From Przewalskia tangutica (Eukaryota > Streptophyta > Magnoliopsida > Solanales > Solanaceae), in NCBI GenBank assembly GCA_029844215.1, contig CM056724.1:74233093-74297092 (forward strand): DNA of 64,000 nt, given 5' to 3'. The notes below the pieces were generated by a model. That model saw only the letters and a program-made list of their open reading frames with translations. It searched no databases and was not told the DNA's origin. A program made the translations under genes and the position numbers. Within the stretch, counting starts at the first letter, position 1, and every line of letters starts with the position of its first letter. Below, piece by piece: positions 1 to 9,503 of this stretch.

Positions 1-662
1 TCCACTTGCTAAATCCAAAATACCGCACGTAATATGTCAACCTATAATGACCATAATACGTTTATTAACCTCTAATTTCAATGTAGAATATTCCAAGTTC
101 AAGTTACTAATTCCTAAGGAAAATTGGGCAGCATTTCCTTTGTTTCTACATACTTTTTTTTCAAGGCCGAATACAACATCCAAACGCCACATTTAAGGCT
201 CAACAATCCAACCATATCAAAAGGGGATTACACACCTAAACTTGGGTGTGTAAAATTCTGCCCCATAAGGTACAACAATTAACTTAACAAGTTTAAGGTA
301 GTTTTTAGGCTACAACATGCTCACATAATCTTCTTAGCCAATTCTTTCACATCCAACCCACATTTCTTACATGCAATGAATCTAAGAGCATTATTTACTA
401 CTACAAGTTCCTTCTTCTTCACATGCAACACAAATAACTAGCTACAAGAGAAGAATTATTACCTTAGAGCTTTAGCCAAAATTATTCCAACGAATTTGCT
501 AGCCTCTTTTCCAAGAACACCACCATAATAACTCCTACAAGCTAGACATAAGATTCCTTCTTGTCCTAACTTTTTCAGATTTTCCTAAGGCTTTGAATTC
601 CTCTTGGAATTCTAGAGAGAAGTGAGAGCTTTAGTTTAGAGAGAGGTGAGAGTTTGAAGAAT

Positions 663-685
663 GACCAAGTCTTGAAGACTTGGTC
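663..685. repeat. Perfect hairpin in the LTR of D
   Basis: Two 11-base arms, GACCAAGTCTT and AAGACTTGGTC, are separated by one base. A near-identical 24-base structure occurs in both LTRs of element I, at 57975-57998 and 63198-63221. Its position next to the G-box palindrome suggests a role in the LTR promoter or in RNA structure, but that is inference. Confidence 0.8.
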
Positions 686-717
686 AATAAGTAGTGCATG
701 CAAAATCAGATGGGGGG

Positions 718-727
718 GACACTTGTC
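718..727. promoter_or_regulatory. G-box-like palindrome (GACACTTGTC) in the LTR of D
   Basis: A degenerate copy of the GACACGTGTC box that recurs in most LTRs of this window at a similar distance from the LTR 5' end. Confidence 0.5.
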
Positions 728-970
728 ACCCACCCATGACCTCTTTTAAAACAAAACAGTGCAGAAATCCCCACTCAACTTCGCAGAACCCGCCTCGGCG
801 CCGCGGACTGGCCGCGGCGCTGAAACCTGCGGACTCGGAACTCCGGCCGCTACCGAAATTACCCGCCTTGGCGCTGAGGCCCCCGACCGAAATTATTCAT
901 CAACCTATTTTTAAGTCTTAACTCCTTTCGTACGGCCCCATACGCATGGTCTGAACTAAGGGGTATAACA

Positions 971-1111
971 TTCTCCCCCCCTTAGAAACATTCGTCCCGA
1001 ATGTTCCTTCTTGGCTTACACAAATCACAATATCGACATAGACCCTCTTAGCTATTCCTTTTTTGCAATTAAAAACGCTCCACATTCCACAACAATACTC
1101 AAGCATAACTG
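971..1111 (-). other. Element D: polypurine tract and 3' UTR
   Basis: On the minus strand a purine run of mostly G ending in AGAA (971-984) abuts the LTR. Just upstream is the inverted repeat AACATTCG/CGAATGTT (987-1005). The polyprotein stop codon of D is a TAG at 1112-1114. It becomes visible only when the insertion of A is removed and 25922 is joined to 1123. No other gene is visible. Confidence 0.75.
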
Positions 1112-1259
1112 CTAAATTAAAACTGTTACACCCCGGAAGTTCCAGGATACGTTTCTAAGAACGTACGTAAGAACTCAAACGTTAAGATTTGAGACGTGTA
1201 AAAATTTATCGGAATTATGGAATTGTCGGAAAACGAAATATTGCGACGAACGGGAGGGC

Positions 1260-1269
1260 GACACGTGTC
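1260..1269. promoter_or_regulatory. Perfect G-box palindrome GACACGTGTC (A 5' LTR)
   Basis: This 10-base palindrome contains CACGTG, the core bound by plant bZIP and bHLH factors. It is conserved at 7710-7719 in the other LTR and at equivalent places in E and J. It lies about 190 bases upstream of the TATA box. Confidence 0.65.
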
Positions 1270-1456
1270 ACCCCCCTTTATGGACATGGACGAAATGTGA
1301 AAGGGTGGAATGGTCAATTGACCATAATTTATGATGAAGTCTTGCAAGACAAATAAGCTTGACAACATTGACCAAGTCAATGACCCCACTTAGCTTGTTT
1401 TTAATTAAAATGAATCCAAACCACCCATTTGTTCTAATATTGACCCTCCATATTTT

Positions 1457-1464
1457 TATATAAG
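1457..1464 (+). promoter_or_regulatory. Putative TATA box TATATAAG (A 5' LTR)
   Basis: TATATAAG is followed by GCTCCC and is identical at 7906-7913 in the 3' LTR. It appears in reverse orientation in E near 32420 and 36833. It is a plausible start point for the element RNA. Confidence 0.55.
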
Positions 1465-2118
1465 CTCCCTAGTAGTGCAAGACTTTGTCATTCACTACAC
1501 TTAGAAAATTTTTGAAACTTGTTCTTGCACTAGAGAGAGGGCTCACGGTTTAGGGGGTTTTCAAGAAGGAAAAATTTCCAATTTTTGTCCAATAATTCCC
1601 CCACCTTAAACCAAGGTACCTAAGGATATTATAAGTGTTTCTCAATAGAAAGATCCCGGAAAAATGGTGTTTTCATATTAGTCGCAAGGCGAAAACCTAA
1701 AGGGTTATTCAACTTTGAAGTTGAAACTTGAAGATGAGTTTTTCATAAGCTTCTAAGGGTGGATTGGAGTGGATTGGAATGTCGGAAGGAGGAGCTAAAG
1801 GTGCTAGGGATCGACTTGTACTCTTGGAGCATATTTGGGCTAATTGAGGTTGACATACTACGTACGACGATTGGACTTAGCAAGTGGATTAAACCGAAGA
1901 GGTATGTGGAACTTTCTTATCTCTTGAGCATGATTAAGTTGTAAATGTATAGTACGGTAGACGTACAAGAGTTTGACAAATCTAGTCTATTTGATATCCT
2001 TGGCTTATTTTAAGAATGCCCAAGTTGTTTGAGTTAGGGAATTAACTCACTTGTTTATATTATAAGGATATCTTGGTTTTCAAAAGTTAAGAGGCTTTAA
2101 GTATGTTGAAAGTATTTT

Positions 2119-2300
2119 GATACTTGTTTTTATGGAAAGTTTAAAGAGTGGTTTACTCTAAGTAACTTAAGTATGTTAAGGGACTTGAAGAGTTTTAAAG
2201 AATGTGATACTTGTTTTTATGGAAAGTTTAAAGAGTGGTTTACTCTAAGTAACTTAAGTATGTTAAGGGACTTGAAGAGTTTTAAAGAATGTGATACTTG
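2119..2300 (+). repeat. 87-bp tandem duplication in the A LTR
   Basis: The unit starts GATACTTGTTTTTATGG, at 2119 and 2206, with a partial third copy at 2293. The same array lies at 8568-8750 in the 3' LTR, so it predates the insertion. Confidence 0.85.
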
Positions 2301-2793
2301 TTTCATTTTAAACGTATAAGTCCCTTGGAAAGGAAATTGACTAAGGTATAAAGTGAATATAACGACTTTATGGGGAGTTGGTTATATTGGCTTTATGGAA
2401 AGATAAATGGCTTGATTTATTGAAAGGCAATTTGATTTAAGGCATCAATTGCCTAAGGTTTTAAAAGAAAGAAGTCACTTGATTTAGAAGCCTAAATGTA
2501 TTTCTAAAAGGTATCGTGACCTGTCTTGAAAAGTAGTTATGACTTGATACTACGGTTATTAGTATCTTGGAAGTTATATATGAAAAAGAGTCATTTTTTT
2601 AAAAGAATAGAAGTACGTAGTACTTTGGGTTAGATTCCCGGATTTTATAATGACATGTTAGTGCCTTAAGTAAACTAAAATGAGAATGTATATGAATAAG
2701 GCTAATAAGAAGTTAGGGGGATTTCTTAACTTTCTTATTTATTGTATGATAAGCCGGTAGGGCTTATGTTATGTATGATGGCCGGTTGAGCTA

Positions 2794-3110
2794 GGGTAAG
2801 AGTATAAATGAGGGGTAAACCCCCAAGACGTTATACCACCTGCTTCAGGGTAAGAGTATAAATGAGGGGTAAACCCCAAGACGTTATACCACTGTTTAGT
2901 GGATTTGCTACCCATGATGCGAGGAATACCTCATGCGAGTCCTTATGGGCTTATGCGGGTGAAATAGTCCCGTGCGGTAGTCTGACATATCACGAGGAAT
3001 ACCTCATGCGAGTCCTTATGGGCTTATGCGGGTGAAATAGTCCCGTGCGGTAGTCTGACTATCGAGGAATACCTCATGCGGGTCCACGCGCGATCTATGC
3101 GGTGAAATAG
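2794..3110 (+). repeat. Mid-LTR minisatellites of element A (54 bp and about 73 bp)
   Basis: Two copies of a 54-bp unit start at 2794 and 2848 (GGTAAGAGTATAAATGAG). They are followed by three copies of a 70-73 bp unit (GAGGAATACCTCATGCG) at 2921, 2994 and 3064. The 3' LTR has the same arrays at 9250-9500, where element B inserted. The word GAATACCTCATGCG also occurs in the LTRs of B, G and H. Confidence 0.85.
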
Positions 3111-3701
3111 TCCCGGAATAGGATTGCTTAATGATCTGCGGCGGGTGGTCTGCTTTGATCGTGAGCCTCCTACTTTAGATATTGTAAGTATTCACCTATT
3201 TTACTCTCATTGTTAGTAAGGCACGATTATCGTTAATTGAGAAATCATACATGTCTCCGTTTTATTTTAGACTCATGATTTCATTCTGATGCTGATTTCA
3301 CATATTTGGTACATGTTGTATGCGACCTCTTCGGGGCTGCGTTCATGCCAGGTGGAAGTGCATTCGATCCTCGCTCTTAGGATCACTGTTCATTTGTTGA
3401 GAAGCTCCTTCATTCGGAGGCTTATCCTGGTATTGTCGGTTGTTGTACATTCAGGGTATGGCGGGGCCTGTCCCGGAGTTGTTATTCTTAAGTGCGTAGT
3501 CACATTGTGGTTTGGGTTGTAAAGAAAAAAATGTCTTATTTTATTGGTATAAGTTACGGAAGGTGGCCTTATCGGCTAGCTTTGTTGTTATTTTATGTTT
3601 AAGTATTTTATCGATTGTGTATGTTCATTGCTATTCTCTCGATGTATGCCAAAGAGGTGCGGTAGGGCACGATCGCGTGCGAGGTCGGGTCGTGACAAAA
3701 G

Positions 3702-3713
3702 TGGTATCAGAGC
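3702..3713 (+). other. Element A: primer binding site, initiator Met tRNA type
   Basis: TGGTATCAGAGC is the usual plant Ty3/gypsy primer binding site complementary to the 3' end of initiator Met tRNA. It lies four bases after the end of the 5' LTR. It is the only uncorrupted copy in the window and the reference for the altered sites in B, C, E, G, H and I. Confidence 0.92.
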
Positions 3714-4880
3714 AGTTAGTCCTCGGAAAGTGTCTACAGACCGTGTCTAAGTAGAGTCTTGATTATCGGTGTGTTGTGCACCACATCTATAATCAGGAGG
3801 CTGCAGGACATTTAGGGTTGGTTTCCATTCTTCTCACTCTAAGATCGTGCGATAGAGCTGTATGGTTAGGGTCGTCTCTCCCTAACAAGTTATGATTGTT
3901 TGCAGCTACGAGGAAGGCAGCAGTGACCCAGGAAGGATTACGTGGGTTGCGTATCCAGGTTGGTAATGGCTGTAGTTGGTATTGTGACATACAACTATGC
4001 GGATTTATGTATGGGGGTCACATATGTGTTGCCTAGGATGATTTTAGATTACCAGGATTTGGTAAGGACTAAATAAATACCGGGAAGGTATGAAACAGTT
4101 TAATGAACTCTCATCAAGGTTTTACGTGCTAATTTGAGATAATTAGGTGATGATGAGTTGTGGGAGGATGTAATGGATCCTCGAGGGTGATTAAGGGACT
4201 TAATGTAAGACTATGTTAATAGATTAAGCTACGTAGAAGGATTTCGAGAATGGTACGGGTGAGATCCGTATGGAGTAAGTATGGTTGTTGTGGACAAGAC
4301 AACACGATTATGGTATTACGAGAAGTTCTTGTACCCGGTTACGGGGGGCTGATAAGATAGGCTTGGAGCATGGAAATTGCGAGCCTAAAAATGTTGATAA
4401 CCACCGAGACCTTAGGTATATAAGGCCTTCTCGGGTAGTAAAAAGTTAAGACAGACCTAGGAAAAGAGTTAAGTACGACGCCGAGTCGGGTTGGGGATCT
4501 ATTAAGGGTCGCCCCCATAGCTTGAAATGAAATGGGATCGGTTGGTAGTAGTCCCGCTACGTGACAAGGTCACGAGGGTGCAAGGCCCAAGTTTAGTTAG
4601 TCATTTTACGGGTTCGTGGACGTGTTCCACCGGAACCGGGTTGTGAGAGCCGGAATGGGCCTTGTATTGATTAATTTAGTAACTTCAAAGAGTTGAGGCC
4701 AGAATTAGTATGGAATTTTGTGTACGTATGCTAGTATAAGTTTGGAAGTACGGGAAGAATACGACCAGTGACAAAGAAAGCAACCAAGTGTAAAGAAATA
4801 AAGCCGAATCTATGAGAACCTTTCGAGGTGACTACACCCGTGAGTGTTGGGTGGTAGCTGAGCGGGTAGATAATTTCCGG
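3714..4880 (+). pseudogene. Element A: leader and decayed gag region
   Basis: The first part (3714-4000) is an untranslated leader shared with element E, where it is reversed at 33630-33964. Translation around 4100-4160 gives a short capsid-like stretch (FNELSSRF) interrupted by stops, so a gag remnant is likely but weakly supported. The segment 4561-4640 is a conserved non-coding box also found in E, G and H. No open frame of gag length remains. Confidence 0.4.
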
Positions 4881-4884
4881 TAAC

Positions 4885-5040
4885 GATAAAGTCGTTGGAC
4901 CCAGCAGAGCTGTTATGATAGACATTGAGGTTACTACAAGTACGGACTAGTTGGCCTCTTGTTATGCCAACGTGGACTACAGAGAGAGATTGATTCGGTA
5001 CCAGTTTCCCGATAAGCCGGTTATCGAGTGGAACGGAAGA
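4885..5040 (+). pseudogene. Element A: aspartic protease remnant
   Basis: Translation of about 4900-5030 gives pieces such as LASCYANVDYRERLIRYQF. These match the tail of the Tekay protease domain; element C shows the same LASCYANVD block at the end of its protease frame. A stop replaces the residue before LASC, and the catalytic DPGST motif is not seen upstream. Confidence 0.6.
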
Positions 5041-6000
5041 GAAGTGGTAGTAACCAGTGAATTATCCTTCATTCCTTAGCATCATTGTTTTTCTTTTTAA
5101 GTCTGTGTGACTTGTTTCACTTGGGGTAAATTGACGCAGAAGGTATGTAATAATTGAATTTGGAAGAAGTTGTGTTAAGTGCCCTTGGAAGTACTTGGAG
5201 TTGGTTTGGTGTGGCGGTCAGGGCCACGACCTTCCAGATAATTTCAGGAAAATATGCAAGGCATGAATAAGATAAATCACAGTCTTTGCCGTAAAGTGAG
5301 GGCATCTTTGGTAGGTTTGAAAATCTGCATGACTTTAAGGCGGTGCGTGGCGATTAGCTAATTCTTGGACCAAGAGGACCCGTGATTAGGGTTGTGACTC
5401 GAGAAAGTTTAAGAAAGGGAGATAAGTTCTCTTCCCACGTAAAAGGTCGGTTTGCGTATTATGGGGTTGCGTGTACCCATGTTGTTAGGCGAAGGATATA
5501 AGGCGGTAAGGTCTTGATATCGTCATACCATAGGATTCTGATTATAGATAAGTGGGAAAAGTGTTGTGTTGGGGTAATTAAGAGCAGCGTTTAATTGGTG
5601 GGAAATGCAGTAAATATATAAATGTAGGTTACGAGATATGTTTACCCGGTCGATGTAAAGACCATTAGTAGATAATGGGCGTAAGAACATTTCGAGAAAA
5701 TGTGGTAACACCTAGTTATAGGCTCTGCAGTAGGAAAGGAAAAATCGGGTTCTTCTTGTGAGATCAAAGAAAACCTCCCCAAAAATGTGATTGTGATGAA
5801 GTCTTAGCCGTGAGGCAAGCAAATGAATCAAATCTAAGTTTAGTGACCAAGTTTGGTTGCAACAAAAGGGAATCGGGAACCATAAGTGAGATTAAGGATA
5901 CGAATACTTCGAGGAATTAGAAAGGTTTCAGTTATTGGAAGTTAGTTGACCACGACTACTGTTCTAACCCCTCCGTAAGACTAGAGGTTAGGTTATTATG
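5041..6000 (+). pseudogene. Element A: expected RT region, unrecognisable
   Basis: This stretch occupies the place of reverse transcriptase between the protease and RNase H remnants. I found no [13 protein letters not shown] active site or continuous RT translation in it. It is either very decayed or partly replaced. Nothing else is visible. Confidence 0.35.
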
Positions 6001-6340
6001 TTAGCACGTTGAGTGTTGGGCTAGGTTGTGTCTTGTATGACGATAGGGATAAAACCTATGTTTTCCGGTAGTTAGGAAGCGAGGAAAGGAAATTACGCCA
6101 CTTCCGATTTTGAGTGGCGATTAAATCATGCCTTGAAGATTTGGGGGCATAGCGTATTTATAGACTTCATATGGATATTTGTGCAGACCACAAAAGCCTC
6201 GGTATATCTGCGGAGGCGGTAGAATTTGCGGCGAGGATGGTGGTTAGAGTTACTCAAGGATTGTGATATTGATATCCTATACCATCGGGAAAGCCAAGGC
6301 GATTCTGAGATACTCTTTGTCGTGGACTAAGGTAGTACGC
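6001..6340 (+). pseudogene. Element A: RNase H remnant
   Basis: In shifting frames the translation gives GLGCVLYDD near 6020, a DHKSL-like ADHKSL block near 6190, and WLELLKD.DIDILYH-like text near 6240-6290. These match in order the RNase H domain read from element D ([34 protein letters not shown]). Several stops and frameshifts interrupt it. Confidence 0.7.
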
Positions 6341-6479
6341 GGATGGGCGACGGATAGGCGAGGATGTGGTCCGTGAGATTCTTGATTCACGAGCCTAGGG
6401 GTTCGATTATTTGTTTCAAGGTTAATGAAGTTCAGATCCGAGAGGTTGCGAGTCTTCCATTGTTGAGGAAGTAAGAGGC

Positions 6480-7390
6480 GGCAGATGAGGATCGATTCAC
6501 GATCTGGTATCGAGATACGGCTCTCCGAGAGGAGAAGAGCCTGTTTGAGTAGCACCGGATGGGGTTTGTGAGATGAGGATAGATTGCGTGTGCCCGGTAC
6601 TGCAGGACTAGTCAGCAGGTTATAGGGGAGGCATACAGTGCTTATTGTTCACACTGTTCGAGGTCGACTAAGTCGTGTCGTGACCTCAGATGTATGAATG
6701 GGTAAGATGACCGGAAAAGGGACATAGCGGAGTTACTGCTTAGTGTCCGAGTTAGTAGCAGGTCATGGTTGTGCACCAGAAGCCCAGTGGGCTATTGCAG
6801 GCGATTGAAATCCCAACCTAGATATGAGAAGCATTTATTATGGATCTTGTTACAGGGTGGCATCGTACTCAGAGGAAGTGCGACTCCCTGGGGGTCATAG
6901 TAATTAAATTTGTGAAACCAGCCGTGTTCTTCAGTTTGGGACCACTTACTCGGTGAGGATTATGCTAGCTTGTATAGCGGGAGTATTGTGAGATCGCAGG
7001 GGTTCCTACGTTTATGATGTCGAGACGGATGAGCTCGATTCAGATAACTTCGGAGGTTTTGAAGGGTTTTAGGGACAGGTGAGTCTCGGTGTTGCATTAC
7101 ACCTCGGACCGGCCAGACGGCGGAGCGTACTATCCGAGCATTTAGGGATAGGTAGAGGGCCTGTGTTATTGATTCCAGGGGTAGCTGGGAAGGTTATTTG
7201 CCTCTTGTTGTGTTACGTACGATAACAGATACCCTTCCAGTATTCGGATGGCCCTGTATGAGGCCTTGTATTTAAGAAAGTGTAGATCGCTGGTTGGTGG
7301 GTTTGACATAGACGAGGTTACGTTAATTGGTCGGACTCGATTCTGAGTGTGGATAAGGCGAAGCTTATCGGGAAGGATTATTAGTAAAGC
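6480..7390 (+). pseudogene. Element A: integrase remnant
   Basis: The order of integrase blocks is kept. There is an REEKSLFE-like stretch near 6530 (D: QEEKSIFE), a QQVIGEAYSA-like block near 6615 (D: QQILGEAHSA), a core start near 6840 (DLVTGWHRTQRK) and a late block near 7250 (MALYEALYLRKCRSL; D: MAPYEDLYGRKCRSP). Stops and frame changes are spread throughout and the chromodomain is missing. This degree of decay contrasts with the close match of the flanking LTRs. Confidence 0.7.
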
Positions 7391-7543
7391 TTAGAGTCGT
7401 GAAGCTTCATCTGAGATAACAAGCGTTGACACGTGGGGTTGACGACATTTTAGTATGAGTCTTGTTGTGGCCTCGTGTGGTATTTTTGGTATGTAGGGGT
7501 TGTAAAGAAGACTTTGTCGCTATCTTTACGTTGGACTCGAAAG

Positions 7544-7574
7544 AACATTCGGGGCGAATGTTTCTAAGGGAGAA
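7544..7574 (+). other. Element A: inverted repeat plus polypurine tract
   Basis: AACATTCG (7544-7551) and CGAATGTT (7555-7562) form a stem. They are followed by CTAAGGGAGAA directly before the 3' LTR. The purine run is the expected primer for plus-strand DNA synthesis. The same stem precedes the polypurine tract in D, C, E, G and I. Confidence 0.8.
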
Positions 7575-9503
7575 TGTTACACCGGAAGTTCGGAGATACG
7601 TTTCTAAGAACGTACGTAAGAACTCAAACGTTAAGATTTGAGACGTGTAAAAATTTATCGGAATTATGGAATTGTCGGAAAACGAAATATTGCTGACGAA
7701 TGGGAGGGCGACACGTGTCACCCCCTTTATGGACATGGACGAAATATGCAAGGGTGGAATGGTCAATTGACCATAATTTATGATGAAGTCTTGCAAGACA
7801 AATAAGCTTGACAACATTGACCAAGTCAATGACCCCACTTAGCTTGTTTTTAATTAAAATGAATCCAAACCACCCATTTGTTCTAATCTTGACCCTCCAT
7901 ATTTTTATATAAGCTCCCTAGTAGTGCAAGACTTTGTCATTCACTACACTTAGAAAATTTTTGAAACTTGTTCTTGCACTAGAGAGAGGGCTCACGGTTT
8001 AGGGGGTTTTCAAGAAGGAAAAATTTCCAATTTTTGTCCAATAATTCCCCCACCTTAAACCAAGGTACCTAAGGGTATTATAAGTGTTTCTCAATAGAAA
8101 GATCCTGGAAAAATGGTGTTTTCATATTAGTCGCAAGGCGAAAACCTAAAGGGTTATTCAACTTTGAAGTTGAAACTTGAAGATGAGTTTTTCATAAGCT
8201 TCTAAGGGTGGCTTGGAGTGGATTGGAATGTCGGAAGGAGGAGCTAAAGGTGCTAGGGATCGACTTGTACTCTTGGAGCATATTTGGGCTAATTGAGGTT
8301 GACATACTACGTACGGCGATTGGACTTAGCAAGTGGATTAAACCGAAGAGGTATGTGGAACTTTCTTATCTCTTGAGCATGATTAAGTTGTAAATGTATA
8401 GTACGGTAGACGTACAAGAGTTTGACAAATCTAGTCTATTTGATATCCTTGGCTTATTTTAAGAATGCCCAAGTTGTTTGAGTTATGGAATTAACTCACT
8501 TGTTTATATTATAAGGATATCTTGGTTTTCAAAAGTTAAGAGACTTTAAGTATGTTGAAAGTATTTTGATACTTGTTTTTATGGAAAGTTTAAAGAGTGG
8601 TTTACTCTAAGTAACTTAAGTATGTTAAGGGACTTGAAGAGTTTTAAAGAATGTGATACTTGTTTTTATGGAAAGTTTAAAGAGTGGTTTACTCTAAGTA
8701 ACTTAAGTATGTTAAGGGACTTGAAGAGTTTTAAAGAATGTGATACTTGTTTCATTTTAAACGTATAAGTCCCTTGGAAAGGAAATTGTACTCGACTAAG
8801 GTATAAAGTGAATATAACGACTTTATGGGGAGTTGGTTATATTGGCTTTATGGAAAGATAAATGGCTTGATTTATTGAAAGGCAATTTGATTTAAGGCAT
8901 CAATTGCCTAAGGTTTTAAAAGAAAGAAGTCACTTGATTTAGAAGCCTAAATGTATTTCTAAAAGGTATCGTGACTTGTCTTGAAAAGTAGTTATGACTT
9001 GATACTACGGTTATTAGTATCTTGGAAGTTATATATGAAAAAGAGTCATTTTTTTAAAAGAATAGAAGTACGTAGTACTTTGGGTTAGATTCCCGAATTT
9101 TATAATGACATGTTAGTGCCTTAAGTAAACTAAAATGAGAATGTATATGAATAAGGCTAATAAGAAGTTAGGGGGATTTCTTAACTTGCTTATTTATTGT
9201 ATGATAAGCCGGTAGGGCTTATGTTATGTATGATGGTAGGTTGAGCTAGGGTAAGAGTATAAATGAGGGTAAACCCCAAGACGTTATACCACCCGAGTGG
9301 TAAGAGTATAAATGAGGGTAAACCCCAAGCGTTATACCACTGTTTACGTGGATTTGCTACCCATGATGCGAGGAATACCTCATGCGAGTCCTTATGGGCT
9401 TACGCGGGTGAAATAGTCCCGTGCGGTAGTCTGACTATCGAGAATACCTCACGCGAGTCCTTATGGGCTTACGCGGGTGAAATAGTCCCATGCGGTAGTG
9501 CGA
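7575..9503 (+). repeat. Element A: 3' LTR, first part
   Basis: This aligns with 1124 to about 3060 of the 5' LTR with few differences. It includes the G-box (7710-7719), the TATA box (7906-7913) and the 87-bp duplication. It is interrupted inside the minisatellite by the TGTTATACC start of element B, and the remainder is at 25273-25916. Open frames inside it (7407-7838 on the minus strand, 8208-8393) are LTR sequence, not genes. Confidence 0.93.

Larger units (their letters stand above)
1..970 (-). repeat. Element D: 3' LTR (partial, cut by window start)
   Basis: This is the 5'-terminal part of the LTR in element orientation. Read on the minus strand it begins TGTTATACCCCTTAG at 970 and runs leftwards out of the window. 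It is followed on the element side by a polypurine tract and a 3' UTR, which marks it as the downstream LTR of a minus-strand element. Positions 1-180 resemble the LTR of element E around 31500-31640, so D and E are related families. It carries a G-box-like palindrome at 718-727 and a hairpin at 663-685. The stretch holds no gene. Confidence 0.85.
1124..3697 (+). repeat. Element A: 5' LTR (2574 bp)
   Basis: The LTR runs from TGTTACACC to CGTGACA and is followed by AAAAG and a canonical primer binding site. It is the intact reference copy for the interrupted 3' LTR. It contains a G-box palindrome, a TATA box, an 87-bp tandem duplication and mid-LTR minisatellites. Short open frames in it, such as 1759-1944 and 3289-3522, recur in the 3' LTR or are lost there, have no family signature, and are not called as genes. 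Confidence 0.93.

Noticed and set aside
3714..7574. A novel gene or extra ORF in the long interior of A
   Set aside because: Remnants of protease, RNase H and integrase in the right order explain most of it. No frame longer than 92 codons exists within the pol remnants and no unknown domain is evident.
7407..7838. 143-codon frame on the minus strand
   Set aside because: It spans the interior/LTR border of A in antisense; the copy at 1126-1389 is truncated. It is a shadow of LTR sequence.
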